Source: Vicia villosa (lineage: Eukaryota; Streptophyta; Magnoliopsida; Fabales; Fabaceae). Taken from it: 64,000 bases of DNA. Every line of letters starts with the position of its first letter. Position 1 is the stretch's first letter. The DNA lies in contig NC_081182.1 of NCBI RefSeq assembly GCF_029867415.1, positions 41,403,462 through 41,467,461 on the forward strand, given 5' to 3'. Both the position numbers and the translations under genes were made by a program. Positions 44,701 to 59,522 of the stretch are shown here, piece by piece. The notes beneath the pieces were generated by a model that saw nothing but the letters and a program-made list of their open reading frames with translations, made no database searches and had not been told where the DNA came from.

Positions 44701-45938
44701 AAGTAATTAAGTCTTAAAATTCTTTGATATAACTTTCATATACATCAAAATCAATTTCTGGCTTTATCCGGCATGTGTTAGTTGACTAATATTAGTCTAA
44801 AGTTTGATTTTTGACAACAATATTTATTATATTTATGTATTATTGTAAATAAATTGATATTTATAAATTAATAATTTAAAAAATTAATTTCTTATAGGTT
44901 TTTATTAAACAATGATAACTTAGTTATAACAAGAAGAATAGATTTTTTTGGCTTAATATTCTTTTTGGTTAGGTATTTTCAGTTAATTTGGAGAAATACT
45001 TGTATGGACAAGAACCTAAACCCATACTTTTAGGAACAACCAATGAAAAAGAGAGAATTTAAATTTATTTAAATTTTAATTTCGTTTTTAATTGACATCA
45101 TGGGGTGGTTGAGATAAAAGAGGAGAGAGACAATTTTATTTTTAATTTTTAATTAATAAAAAAAATGTGATTGGTTGTGTGTAAGTACAAGTGTTATGAT
45201 TGTGTCTATGTAAGTATTTTTCGTTAAGTTGATGGTTTATTTTAGTCTCTTAATTTAAAAAATATTTATATTAATCCCTTAATTCTTCAAAATGTGTCAT
45301 ATTGATCATTTTCGTCTAATTAGTGAAGAAAAAAAATTCAAAAATCGATCGTTAAATTCTTCGTTAATATGACAAAAAAGACTAAAATAATACGTCTTTG
45401 AAGAGTTAAATGATCAATATAGACTTTTTTTTTAAGTTAAGAAACCAAAATAAACCTCAAATTAACATTCACGACTAAAAAAATATTAAACTTTTATTTT
45501 ATTTTATTTTTTATATTTATGACACTTAATGAAATAGTAAATAGTAAATAGAGATAATTTTATAAACTTGCTACAGTAAGTTACTGGTTTATTATGATTT
45601 TTCTATGTAAAAAAACTTAATACCATACTTACTTTAAGTAAGGTAAGGTAATAACAGATTTTTCATTAAAGGTTTCATTTTCATCATTCCATCATTTATG
45701 AAGCATACATCTCCTTATGATAACTGGTAAGAACTATTGAGGTAAATGTCATAACAAAACTCTTTGCATACACAGAACCTGATTTAAGATCATAGGATGA
45801 GACTCTTAAAAGAAAAAGAAAAAGTAATGCAGAATTTTAGGGAACAAACAAACTATGAAGTTCAAGAACTCACATTGATGCTGGCAAGCGGTGTCTTGTT
45901 TCAACAGAACGAGGAGAAGTTCCCATTGTTCCTCTCAT
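41783..45938 (-). CDS. UDP-glucuronate:xylan alpha-glucuronosyltransferase (GUX/PGSIP, GT8)
   Basis: Four exons: 45938-45874, 43921-43709, 43533-42923 and 42813-41783. All have GT-AG introns and the frame closes at 639 residues. The enzyme adds glucuronic acid to the xylan backbone in the Golgi. Residues 1-56 are basic and cytosolic (RSVETRHRLPAS and EKPFHLS motifs), 57-77 form a type II membrane anchor, then a stem with NRWIWGGSDPRYV-like sequence. The GT8 domain has IIFIDADLLIL, giving the metal-binding DxD at 401-403, and the later NGGDQGYLNE and HYLGLKPW motifs. Exon 1 lies 1.95 kb upstream; without it translation would wrongly start at 43926, which falls across the intron 1 acceptor. Intron 1 contains a MITE. 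I cannot say which GUX paralogue it is. Confidence 0.93.
45234..45456. mobile_element. MITE-like element in GUX intron 1
   Basis: A segment of about 220 bp with inverted ends: ggtttattttagtctcttaa at the left, and the complement of aagaaaccaaaataaacc at the right. It has no coding capacity. The target duplication is unclear, so the superfamily is not assigned. Confidence 0.6.
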
Positions 45939-48345
<2,407 letters not shown>

Positions 48346-51300
48346 TCAGATATCAGAATCAGATTTTTCCACTTTGGGAGGTGCAAACTGCCTGGTGAGA
48401 CGAGATCGTGTCCACGGATCGAGGGGTGCTCTCTGAGGTGGTTGAGGAGTTGGTGGCTTTGATTGCCTAAGCTCATTATCTCGATCAATGAACCTGTTTC
48501 AAAGTATATAGATATCTTTTTAAAACAGAAGTTCAAATTTTAATATCCATTTTCTAAGCAACTTAAAAGATTTGAAGGATAGACCATAACAACACAATAG
48601 ATTAAAAAGACAGGCAATATCAACAACAATGAAAGGAAATAATTTCTTTACTGAAATCAAGCTGGGTTACCGAAATAAAAGAACCGACAAAGTCAGTTAG
48701 ACTCTAGTGATTATCAGAAAATAAACAGAAATTTACTCAATATAGGCCATTGGTGCAGCATCACCAACTCGAATACGAGTCCGAAGCAACCTGGTGTATC
48801 CACCAGCTCTATCCCTGCACAACACAATGTCTGTTCAGTGACATAAATTAACAGTCATAAATTGGTGATTGAAATTACATCAAGTTTAATACTCACTTGT
48901 AACGATAAGCCAGTTCTGTAAACAGCTTGTGAATGACATCGTCTCCTCGCACAAAACTAGCAGCACGCCTTGCAGCACATACAGATCCCTAAAAGTATAT
49001 TGTGTTCATAGGTCAATCCAAGTAGTCAAGCTAGATAAATTGATGAAATGGTTATCATCCTATCATGTATATGCTCAAGGCCAAAAAAATGTCCATGTTA
49101 ATCTGATAATACTGACAAACACATTAACACTGGCAACCATCAGCCATAGTCTTACGGGAGGCAGCATAAAGGCTAATAGTGGAAAATGGCAACCATGTCA
49201 AACAAACGTAAACTGTAACAACAAACAGGCATGTGGAGGGTAATTAATAAGCCATAATAGCTCATATAGAAAACAACAAATGTGATCATGTTCTTCATGC
49301 AAATGAATTGAAGAACAAGTTCACAACACAGACTTACAAACCAAAAAGTACAAGTCCTAACGGGAAAGAAAACAAAAAATGGGGATCCTTACTTGTCATA
49401 TTCCCTGATAGAGGTGTAAAGAAAAGAGAAAAAAAACTACAGATTTTAAAAGAAAACAATGATGTACGTGCAGAAAAGATTGAGAAATAACTGGCCCCAA
49501 GCTATGAAGCCAAGGTACTTAAAATTTTGCAATTGAATTCATAATATTTTGCACTTGAAAAGTAATCTAAATAAAGAAAATTTGTGGTTCTTCTTAATTC
49601 TGGTTTAGGCATTAGTGAGTTTCAACATATTCTCCAGCTTCTTCTGATGACCCTCAAGAAAATCAATATCTTTCTTCTGTTGGTTATTCTTGTCAAGCAA
49701 ATTCATGGCCACAGCCATTGCATTGTTGATCTCCTCACGTTCTTGAGCTGTCAGCTTTAAATTAACATCCTTCTTCAAAGCATTCTTCATATTGTAAACA
49801 CTTAAATCTAATGCGTTCATTGCATTGGCCTTCCTTAAAAATTTCTTATCTTCCACCTTGTACTTCTCACCTTCAATTGTTTTTTTAATTTTTTTAGCAG
49901 ACAAACTTTCTTCGTAATTGGTTACGGTAATCTCATTCTTATTACCACTGGATTTCTCCGTAGCTGAAACAATCAAAATACCATTTTCATCTATAGAAAA
50001 ATATACATTTAAACTATAGCCGCAAGGTGCAGGGGGAATGTTCGAAAGAGTAAAAGAACCTAGCAGATTGTTATCATTGGATTTAGTTCTCTCACCCTCA
50101 TAAACCTCAATCAAGGCGAAAGATTGGTTATCTTTAGTTGTTGCGAAACTTTTAATCTTGATGGGAATGCATGTGTTCTTTCTTAGGAATCACCACGCTC
50201 ATGATATCTCCAAAAGATTGAGATACCAAGAGACAGTGGTGTTACATCTCACAGCACCAAGTTTGAAACATTTCTAAAGCCTTTACTCAACAAAGCAGCA
50301 TGTACAGCTGCTCCATAAGCAACAGCCTCATCAGGGTTTATGCTAATACACAAATCCTCTCCGTTGAAAAATTCCTTCAATAGTTGTTGCAGTTTAGGAA
50401 TCCTAGAAGACCCACCAACAAAGACAACATCGTTTACATTACTCTTATTCATCTCAGCATCCACAAGACAACTCTACTATTTTCATACACTCTTTAAAAA
50501 GGTCTGCATTGATTTCTTCAAACTTGGCACGAGTGATAGATGAAGAAAAGTCTATGCCTTGAAAATTGAAATAAATTGTCTACCTAGTGGTGACAAAAGC
50601 AAAAGAGAGCGTCCTTTTTGCCCTTTCACATGAGGTGTTTCTAAGCTTAAAAGTTGAAACATCCATACAACTGAAATACATTGGCATCACTCAGTATTGA
50701 AAGCAGGCTGGAGATAAACTAAAAACTTCACATTTCCAAGTGTATACTCCATATCTACTCCGAATTTTGAACTTCCCTTACCTTACAAACTAAAACCAGT
50801 TTGATAAAATACCATTTGTTGATTAATAAAAGAACAAGAGAGATAAAGAGTTACCGTAAGTTATGTCTATCAAAAGTGTACATAAACCTAGTTGCACATA
50901 ATTACACCACTAGTTAATAACCTTGCATATTGCAACCATACCAGCTCTTCAATAATTGCAAAAAACAAAGATATGGGTTCAATTCAATCGATTTCAAACT
51001 AAAGATACTAATTTATTGTAAAAAGATGAACTTAACCTCACATGAACTTCTCAAAATTGCTTAAATTGCTCAAATTTTACAAGCACTAACCTCTTTTCCA
51101 AGCTGTACCATATTATCTGCCAGCCTTCTAACCTCCTTAGCCTACATTCAAATTTTCAAGCATCATATAATAGAGTGACATAAAATACTAAAATTTGAAA
51201 TTGACAAATCAAACGAAAATGCTTAAGATCAATTTGTGTTTATACCTTGGCAACAGTAGTTTCGATACGCTCATGCTTCACCAACTGCGAGACCATGGTT

Positions 51301-51442
51301 CTAAATAACCCAAAATATCAGAATAGTTGGAAATGGAGAAACACAGAAAGAAAGGAAATTGAGATTTGAATTGAAAGGGTTTTAACCTGAGCATGGACAT
51401 TCGGTGACCGGTGGGTCGACCCAGCTTCCTGAACTTGGTCAT
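48346..51442 (-). CDS. Ribosomal protein bL17 family, probably mitochondrial
   Basis: Six exons: 51442-51387, 51300-51246, 51141-51091, 48988-48897, 48814-48737 and 48493-48346. They give 159 residues (480 nt including stop), all with GT-AG introns. The protein starts [20 protein letters not shown] and continues with [20 protein letters not shown] and [20 protein letters not shown], the hallmark L17 sequence of the bacterial-type large subunit near the exit tunnel. It ends in a Pro-rich extension ([15 protein letters not shown]). Nuclear copies of this length serve organelle ribosomes; mitochondrial location is inferred, since no clear presequence is visible. Intron 3 (2.1 kb) contains an HSP70 fragment. 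TGGGCY motifs lie upstream. Confidence 0.93.
49605..50647 (-). pseudogene. 5'-truncated HSP70 retro-fragment in L17 intron 3
   Basis: Minus-strand blocks match the second half of cytosolic HSP70/HSC70. They are ERAKRTL (about 50615), [17 protein letters not shown] (50550), [20 protein letters not shown] (50420), [14 protein letters not shown] (50310), [18 protein letters not shown] (50110) and a substrate-binding lid ending at 49605. Stops and frame changes separate the blocks, and the ATPase N-terminal half is missing. There are no introns. It is in the same orientation as L17, so it is transcribed with the L17 pre-mRNA and spliced out. A retro-inserted, 5'-truncated copy is the simplest reading, though a poly(A) tail was not found. 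Confidence 0.85.
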
Positions 51443-51579
51443 TTTGGTAGATGCAGAAGCAAACGTAAAACCCTAGATTTTCTTACACTGTGTTCTTGCA
51501 CAAAAACGAAAGAGAAGAGTTTCAGTTTGAGGTACGGTGGCGACCAGTGAGAGTTTGTTGTTCTCGGCTTCTGTTATCA

Positions 51580-51645
51580 TGGGCCTGTTTTTTACGGTAT
51601 CATGGGCCTATTTAACAGCCCAAATTCTTGAATGGTTTTTGGGCT
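51580..51645 (-). promoter_or_regulatory. TGGGCY (site II) cluster upstream of L17
   Basis: TGGGCC at 51580 and 51603, AGCCCA at 51617 and TGGGCT at 51640 lie about 140-205 bp before the L17 start codon. Site II elements, bound by TCP factors, are typical of plant ribosomal-protein and organelle-biogenesis promoters. Confidence 0.6.
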
Positions 51646-51874
51646 CAAATTAATTTTATGAGAAACATTGGAAAAACACCCCTATAAATCTACCTTACCC
51701 TTCAACTTTTATCATTTTTTAAATTAAGAGAATATTCACTTCACACAATTTTTGTTTTGTTTATAAAAGTGTTTAATTTATTCACTATTACAACTTTACG
51801 GGATTGCTTTTTCAAATTATTTATCAGATTACTTAAAAAAAAAAGGTTCAATATACATTTTTTTAAATGAAAAA

Positions 51875-51877
<3 letters not shown>

Positions 51878-51933
<56 letters not shown>
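51878..51933. repeat. (TTA)n microsatellite at the LINE 3' end
   Basis: About 19 TTA units on +, which is (TAA)n in the LINE sense direction and forms the 3' tail of the element. Confidence 0.9.
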
Positions 51934-54487
51934 TTTGAATGAAATAAACTTTATTCGATTCAAAAAACCAATACAAGCAAAGCGATCAAAGATCCAGCCC
52001 CAATGTCGACAAAATTACTCAGGCAACATTAACATGCTAAGATGTTTCCTAAGTGTTGGCTTTGTCCAACATCTATACACAATACAATCAATAATAACTT
52101 GCTTTGTATTCCTATTTGTATAACCTTTGTCAAAACAAAACTCGTTCCGCATTCTCCACGCCTCATATATAGTTTCCGCAGCAGCACATTTCAAGATGGC
52201 AGCTTGGGCACCCTTCCTTTTACACTGCAGAGTCAGCCAATTTACTTCATCTTCCCAACCACAAGGATTGTGTTGCACTCTACACCATTCCAGAACCCCC
52301 CTCCACACCTCTTTAATAATCTGGCAGTTGAAAAAGAGATGTTGCAGAGTTTCAATTTGACCACACATGGCACACAAGTTGTTGTTTATCAAACCAAACC
52401 GACATAATCTTTCTTTCGTTGGTAGCCTACCGTGCAGCGCCATCCAAAGGCAAAAGACCGCTCTCGGTCGAGCAGGATTACCATACAACATTTTCCGCCA
52501 CGGGACGCATCTACCATTGGTTAGCAGCTCTTGGTAAAATAATCTCACCTTGCATTTGTTCAGCGCAAGGACTTTCGACCAATTAACCAAACCATTAACC
52601 CTTTGCCGAAGTACCGTTTTGAGGATCCAAGAACAGGTAGCCTTGATAGGAACCTCCAAAATGTGAGTACCTTTAGTATAGTAACTGTGTATCCACCGAA
52701 TCCATAAGCTATCGGTTTTTCCACTTAAATTCCATAACAGCTTCATCATATTTGCTTTGTTCCATTCACTGAGCGAAATAATATTTAAACCACCTTGGTT
52801 TCTAGGCTTACAAATATTCTGCCAAGCAATAGGAGACTTACGCGAAACTTTTTCTGAGCCAGACCATAAGAAAGTTCTGCAAACAGCCTCCACCCCACGC
52901 AACACCTTCTTTGGCAACGGAATACAGGTCATCCAATAATTTGCCATAGCGAACAGGACACTTTTGATCAATTGCGCCCTCCCTGCGAAGCTAAGAAGTT
53001 TAGAGCTCCAGTGAGTAATCCTACTAACCATTTTCTCCACAAGAGTCATACATTGACTAACCGTCAGCTTCTTACTCGAGAGAGGTATGCCAAGATAACG
53101 AAACGGAATTGGCCCTTCAGAAAATTGAGTAAGGTCTAGAATTCCCTGTTTAACAGTCGTCTCCACATTGCCAAAGTACACTCGACATTTATTCGGGTTT
53201 ACCTCTAAACCCGTTGCACAAGAGAACTCCTGAAACATCTTCATCACAAGACTAATAGAACCTAGATCACCTTTCGAGAAATGAGAAGGTCATCAGCGAA
53301 GCTCAGGTTAATCAGGTTCAGCTTGCTACATTTGGAGTGGAACTTGAACTCAGCATAACCCTTCAGCTGCTGCATCGTGCGGAATAAGTATTCCATGACA
53401 ATCACAAAGAGCAAAGGGGATAGGGGATCCCCTTGCCTGATCCCACGTTTCGCCTGAATCAGATCGGAGTGCTGCCCATTAATTTTGTACCTGAAAGAGA
53501 CAGAAGAAACAACCAACATTACCCAACGGATAAATTGGGGAGGGAAATTCAGTTCACGTAAAATATCTTTAAGAGCGCTCCACTCCACAGTGTCGTATGC
53601 TTTCTGGATATCCATCTGAAGCATACAACGGGGAGGACCACCTTTCCTACTGTACCCCTTCATCAATTCGTACGCAAGCAGTATATGGTCTTGTATGTGC
53701 AGTCCAGGGACAAACGCGACTTGGCTAATATCAACGATACTTCTCAACACACTACTCAATCTCTTTGTCAAAATTTTTGAAATCACTTTGTAGAGAGTTG
53801 AGCAGCACGAGATGGGACGGAATTCCTTAACCGATCTCGCATTGCGCGTTTTGGGAATAAGGGTGACTAACGTGCAGTTAACAGCTTTATACATTTTCTC
53901 CTTGCAAAAGAACTCTTTCACAGCTTCAAATAAATCCTCTTGGATAATATCCCACGCTGCCTTGAAAAATTTCGCACCATAGCCGTCGACTCCTGGAGCG
54001 GTCAAGTCATTAATGCTAAAAAGGGCCTCTTTCATTTCCTCTCTTGTAACAGGAGCAGTTAAGAATGCACTCTGCTCACTGGTGATCTGACTTCCACCTC
54101 GCAAGGCCACGATGTCAATACCTTTGAGCTTAGTTGAAGAGGTGCCAATGAGGTTCTTATAGAAACCCAAAATTTCACTTTCTATGTCCTTTTGCATCGA
54201 GATACTACTACCATCAGCTTTGTCTAGACTCACAATTGCATTTTGGTTCTGTTTGCTCCTTAGCGAGGCATAAAAATACTTGTTGTTTCCGTCACCGAGC
54301 TTCAGCCAATCCACTTTAGAACGTTGCTTCAGAATATTTTCCTCAATACAGCTCAAACGAAGTACATCATTTAAACAGATTTTCGTCCTCATGATCTTCT
54401 CAACGTTGAGCCTATCATTACATAACTCCCGTTGAGCCGCAGCCAAGCACGTTTTGGCCTTGTCCAATTGCGACCATATACTTCTAA

Positions 54488-54489
<2 letters not shown>
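51934..54489 (-). mobile_element. 5'-truncated non-LTR retrotransposon (plant L1-type LINE)
   Basis: On the minus strand the element runs from an RT domain to a zf-RVT C-terminal region and ends in (TAA)n. ORF1 and the endonuclease are missing. The 5' end joins directly to another (AAT)n tract (54490-54570), so both sides are trinucleotide repeats of the same type and a target duplication cannot be defined. 5' truncation is typical of LINE insertion. Confidence 0.88.
52015..54486 (-). pseudogene. LINE reverse transcriptase ORF2, truncated and frameshifted
   Basis: The first frame (to 53262) carries KVDWLKLGDGNNKYF, then RT motifs: CTLVTLIPK, EFRPISCC, LQMDIQKAYDTVEW with the first catalytic Asp, GIRQGDPLSPLLF and LSFADDLLI with the catalytic ADD. 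One base appears to be lost just after ADDLLI, and the frame resumes at 53247 with the thumb and the zf-RVT region (CLWMALHGRLPTKERL...CAMCGQ...HLFFNC), ending at 52015. Sequence upstream of about 54486 is Asn codons read from the microsatellite, not protein. The product would copy element RNA at the target site; this copy is dead. Confidence 0.85.

Positions 54490-54570
<81 letters not shown>
54490..54570. repeat. (TTA)n microsatellite at the LINE 5' junction
   Basis: About 26 TTA units on +. Same repeat type and phase family as at the LINE 3' end. Confidence 0.9.
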
Positions 54571-54571
<1 letters not shown>

Positions 54572-54700
54572 AGTTTTATTAAAATTTCTAATTTTTTGAT
54601 AAAAGAGTTTTAGAACTCATAATGAATATAAATAAGTTGTACTCAACAAGAAAATATTAACAAGTCTTCTTGTTGTTTATTTATTATTGTGAAATGCTTG
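54567..54700. repeat. Diverged direct repeat, copy 1 (copy 2 at 55391-55510)
   Basis: attcaagttttattaaaa and the following 120 bp or so recur 824 bp downstream with about 25% differences, each copy preceded by ATT-rich DNA. The rest of 54700-56040 has no supported gene and is very AT-rich. Confidence 0.6.
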
Positions 54701-56099
54701 TATCAATTTTTTATGATCTTTAAACGTTGTTGATTTGATCTGGACAAACACATTAGAGATGTCTAAGCAAGATGATTTTTATCACATAGGAGAGAGTCTC
54801 TATATTTTTAAAACATAATTAAAAATTAATTTGGTAAAGAAATTTATTTGTCGGATCAATTGTAATTAAGTGTTCTGATAAATTATATTCACTGAACACA
54901 TTAACAAATAAAAAGCTTGTGTGAGGTGAAAATTCACCAAATAAAATGTAAAGTTGTTATTTTAAGAATTTGTAGGAGTCACTGGACATTGTAATATGGT
55001 TTTTAAATATATGAGGTGGTATGGTATCAATGTCGTTTTTGAATAGATAGAAATATTTTTTTATCAACTAGTTTAGTGGTTGATATTTCACCTTTTAAAG
55101 ATAAATAAATATATTTTTACACATCTATCAATTAATTTTGTTTAACGGAATAATAAAAAATAAAAATGAAACATTTTTATTATTATTTATTATTAGTAAT
55201 TTTGTGAAGACCGACAAGATATTTGTTTTGTGTAATGAAAAGTTTAAATTTCTTTCAATTTAAAAAAATATTTTTAAATATTTTTTATTTTCATGAATTA
55301 TTATTTTTTCCTTTTTAAGTTGTTTATTGCATGACTTAAAATTAAAGTAATTTGATATGCAAAATATTATTATTTTTAAATATTATTTTTATTCAAGTTT
55401 TATTAAAATTTCTAATATTTTGTCGTAAAAGAGTTTTCGTATTCATAGTAATTATTGATAATTTATACCAAAAGAAAAATATTGATAAATCTTGTTGTTT
55501 TTTATTTATGATTTTGATCTTCAGACATTTTGACTTCATGATTATGAAATTTCATTTGAATCACCATACTTTTTATTTGTATATCATTTATATTTTTAAT
55601 GAAGTCGAAGAACTGTTATAATTTTTTTTTTACGCATTATTAATTACTAATGGGGTTTTGAACCTCCGAAAATACCCCTCTAGTTTAATTAGGATATCAT
55701 CGGCCACCTAAAACCCCTACAAATAAACTATAGAAATCGTATAAGCGACACTTTTTTAAACTCTCGTAAATCAATTTGTGGAGGTTGAAAATCCCTGAAA
55801 ATCGGTTTATCAACCAAGCACGTTTTATTTTTGTCATTTATTTTATTTTGCTTATTATTTATCTGCATTTTCTCGTTATTGTTATTTCATAGTTTTACCT
55901 TTGTTTATTTATCTCTTATGACATAAATTTTTAAATCAAAGTGTTTTTATAAATTGATTTTTGAAATCCAAATATCAGAATTCATCCTCTTTTGTGTTTG
56001 GAGTCGCTTGTTCAACAAGTAGCACAAGAGCCTAACACGTGTTATAAGACTAATCATCTAAAGAAGTAGGATAGTGACTTCAAACATTTCTTTTAATAG

Positions 56100-56580
56100 G
56101 AGTCTTTTTGTAAACTACCCTAACAATTTAGTGGTGAAGGGTTTACCATATGGAAAGCAATAAATAAAAAGTTTTTATACGCTATTGATTTTGATTTATG
56201 TGATTATGCTTTAGATGGTCCTTTTGTTCTACCCATTATGTTAATAATAATGTAATGAACAAACTGAGTAATTTATGGACCACAAAAAGAAGAAGAAAAT
56301 GCAACGAGTTTTTAAAGCAAAGTATTTGATGATAAATGTGTTAAGCACTCGAGAGCGCAATTATGTTTCTAACTGTAGCACAATTAAAAAAGTGTGGGAC
56401 ACTCTTGAAATGATCTATGAAAGATCTATTGAGATCAAAAGGGAAAAAATGAACACACTAGATCAAGAATCTGAGACACTAAATGAAAATGAAGAAAATC
56501 TTCAAATATGGTTCTCAGGTATTAAAATTCATAGCAACGATTTCAAATTGTATTTCTAACGAGTATTTAAGATTTAAGAA
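56100..56580 (+). pseudogene. Copia-type gag fragment, decayed
   Basis: Blocks resemble the start of UBN2-type Gag: GEGFTIWKAINKKFLYAID near 56130, then after stops and frame changes TIKKVWDTLEMIYERSIEIKREKMNTL (about 56390-56460), equivalent to AKAMWDTLQVAHEG in the intact Gag at 1740. It is a short old fragment with no LTRs recognised. Confidence 0.6.
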
Positions 56581-56784
56581 CTAGTGTTGCAAACAAGACC
56601 CATATCTAAACAATGAGATATAAATGTTATTGACAGTTGTACTTGTTAAAAGTACAAATGTGTGACAATCCCTATGGATTAAGGACTCATACTGGCCTAA
56701 GTGCTTTAACCCCTTACCCATCTTCGGGTTATCCCCTAGAGCCTAGTCGAAGCTTATTTCTTAACTTCACTTCTTAAAGATTTG

Positions 56785-56870
56785 AATGAACCTTCTGGAC
56801 GAGATTTAGTTGAGGCTTCTTGATGAGAGTTTAGTTGAGGCTTCTTGATGAGAGATTAGTTGAGTCCCTC
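56785..56870. repeat. Minisatellite, about 25-bp units, left part
   Basis: Units of the type cttcttgatgagagtttagttgagg occur about three to four times. The array resumes at 59755-59850 on the other side of the solo LTR with units of the type gagacatagttaagtccctc. Confidence 0.65.
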
Positions 56871-58387
56871 TGTAATACGATGGGAGAACTGACTTTTTGT
56901 TTTGTTTTTCGCAAAATATGTTGGGTTAGCAAGAGTCGCCACCGACTTTTCTTTTATCCAATAAGGAAAGGTTGAAATGAACAGGAAAGACCTTTAAAAG
57001 ATTTTGAGTTCAGGGGGTAGGTTATACAAAGGGAAGGTGTTAGCACCCTTTGTATCCATGGTTATCCATGTGCTCTTAATTGCTTAGCTCACTTTATTTG
57101 ATTTGTGTATGTGTGCTTTTGAAAAAAAATTGGAGTGGCAATAGTAAGGCAGACTTTGTAATAATCCTTGTATCAGTCTTCAAGAATGTATACAAAGTGT
57201 TTTTTGAAAATATTTGTTTGAAGTGCCAACAGTAAGGCAGTTTGCTAAATGATAACTCTTATATCAGTCCTCAAGAGTGTTGATAAAGCGTTTTGAAATT
57301 TTTTATTTTGAAAGCGTGAGGTGTGAAAATGATTTTTGAGTGTGAGCAAGCAATTAGGAGCATCTACCCACTAAGTATTGGTCTTTCCTATTCTATTCTG
57401 TTTCCTTTGGAAATAGTATTATCCATGCCATTAGTTGGTAGGAAATCCTATCTATTGGATGTGAAGGGACAGGTGTAGGGTCATCGAATACTCATCGAAG
57501 GCAACATTTGTAAGGATATCTTAGCATTCACGAAGGGACTATCATCATTTTGTAGGGTCATCGAGGGACAAGATCATTTTTCCGAAGGCAACTCAAAGTA
57601 TTATTGAGGGACTATGATCTTTTGTGTCGAAGGGACGGTGATAATTTATTTGTGAGCGTCATTTGCTAAGATATCCCTACGTTCGAGAGACATGACTATT
57701 GTAATCATCAAGCAACAAGAGAGATTGCCCTGGAGGTGTATGTGTGAGAAGTGTATTGTTTTCAGTTTATTTATCTTTTGAAATTAGGTTAGCTATGTCC
57801 AATTTGTTAGTCTTTTCATGCACACCCTAATTACTAACAATTATATACAATAATAGGCAAAATAAAATAAAGGTCCTAGACTATTACAAGGCTTCGAGAG
57901 CGGGGGTACAGATACTAAAATGGGGAAAAGTAAAATCATAATTAACTATTACAACCCAGGAGCAGATACAATAATTGGTAAAAAAAATGCGGGAAAGTAA
58001 AATCTAAACTATTACAAGGCTTTGATTAACATATACAATTTCCCAAAAATGAATAATAGGCAGAAAAAAATAAAAAATAAAAGAATTAGGGTTTGGAAAA
58101 AAAGTTTTAGGACTAGTTAAGTTGATTATTAGGTTAAATTAATGAAAATATGACTTATTATTAAACCCAATTGTTTAACCTAAACCTAAATATTTAAGTG
58201 ATTTGGAAAATTAGATTATGGCCAAAAATTAAGAATAACCCTAATTTGGCTTAAAAAAGTTTTTGGCCAAAAATGTTAGAGATTTAGTGATAAAAAGAAG
58301 ATCAGTGTTATTAATTAAATGGAGTGAAAAACAAGTGTAAAAAGGGTTAATGGAGTAAAAAACAAATGGCCAAAAAAATTGCATGGG

Positions 58388-58446
58388 GCAGAACCTGAAC
58401 CCACCCCCTTGAGGTCAAGGGATAAAGCTCCATCCACTTGGCCAAT
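58388..58446 (-). other. tRNA-like A/B boxes in the solo LTR (first)
   Basis: On the minus strand TGGCCAAGTGG (58444-58434) matches a tRNA A box and GGTTCAGGTTC (58401-58391) a variant B box, at tRNA-like spacing. It is tRNA-derived or tRNA-like sequence; a functional tRNA is unlikely, as no clean acceptor stem was found. Confidence 0.45.
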
Positions 58447-59454
58447 CCTTAGAAACCTGTTTATAAACCACGGTTGCCCAAAATCATGAAGAACAAACCC
58501 TAGCCATGGCAATTCACCATACCTGCACTAATTCTCAAAACAAATTATCCGGAAACATTCTATGCATTCTTACAAACAATAAGATATGATCAAAAAATTC
58601 TGATCCTCACCTACAATGTTCCGGTTGAGAAAACAATTGGAAAAATAGAAAAGTGATTAAAATAAAATCAAAAAAATATAAAACCTGATTATAAATCAAA
58701 TAAAAATAAGATCACGAACCTACAAATTTTTTTGGATTTTTTTGAAAATATGAAAATAGAAATTAAATCAAATAAAATAAAAAAAAGGAGGAATTTGCAA
58801 TTTTGAGGGTCGAAACAATAGTTTCAGAACTCAGCTGACAGACTGAAAAATTTATCATTGTACTGCAACCGGAATTGCAACCCTGAAAATCAATACAAAA
58901 ATACAAAAAAAAAAACAAGAAAAATTCTATCAAGAACACTATACCTATGGAAGGAGAATTATGAGAGGTTTTGGAGGTGATTGTTGGTTTTATGAATAAG
59001 GGTTGAAAATTGTTAGTTTGAAATTTTTGTACGTGAGAAAGTTATAAAAGGGGAGATTGTTAGTCCCCAAAACTGTGAAAATAGAGTCCTATTTATAGAT
59101 GAGAATTAGGTCAAGAGTTAAATGGAATTAATATATTTTTGGCATGGTTTTGAAGATTGAAAATTGATTGAGATTTGATTCAAGTCTTGGTGAGCAAGAT
59201 TATGAATCTGGATGGTTTTGTGACTGAGTGCAAGATTTGATTAGAAAAGATTTTATATTTTTTTTAATGATTTTGACTATTTTTTGCATAAAATAATGAT
59301 TTTAATGAAAAAATAATATTTTAAAAAATGCATTAATTAAAAATACGAAAATTAAAATAATAAAAAATACGATCTTGTGATTTTTTAAATGAAAAAATAA
59401 AAATAAAGTTAGAAACAAAATAAAAGGGAAAAATGTCAAAAGTTGGAAAACTGA

Positions 59455-59522
59455 GATTCGAACCCATGACCTTATACTTGCAAGCCTTACTCTCAAATCC
59501 TTACCAACTGAGTTATGCCACT
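59455..59522 (-). other. tRNA-like A/B boxes in the solo LTR (second)
   Basis: On the minus strand TGGCATAACTCAGTTGG (59520-59504) is a strong A-box/D-arm match and GGTTCGAATC (59464-59455) a perfect B box, about 40 bp apart as in tRNA genes. The acceptor and anticodon stems are degenerate. It may be an embedded tRNA-derived SINE head or a Pol III-like promoter module. Confidence 0.55.

Noticed and set aside
54490..54572. Poly-Asn N-terminus of the LINE ORF
   Set aside because: Translation of the (AAT)n microsatellite at the truncated 5' junction, not protein.
59455..59522. Functional tRNA gene
   Set aside because: A and B boxes are present, but the acceptor and anticodon stems do not pair and there is no clear anticodon loop; kept only as a tRNA-like module.
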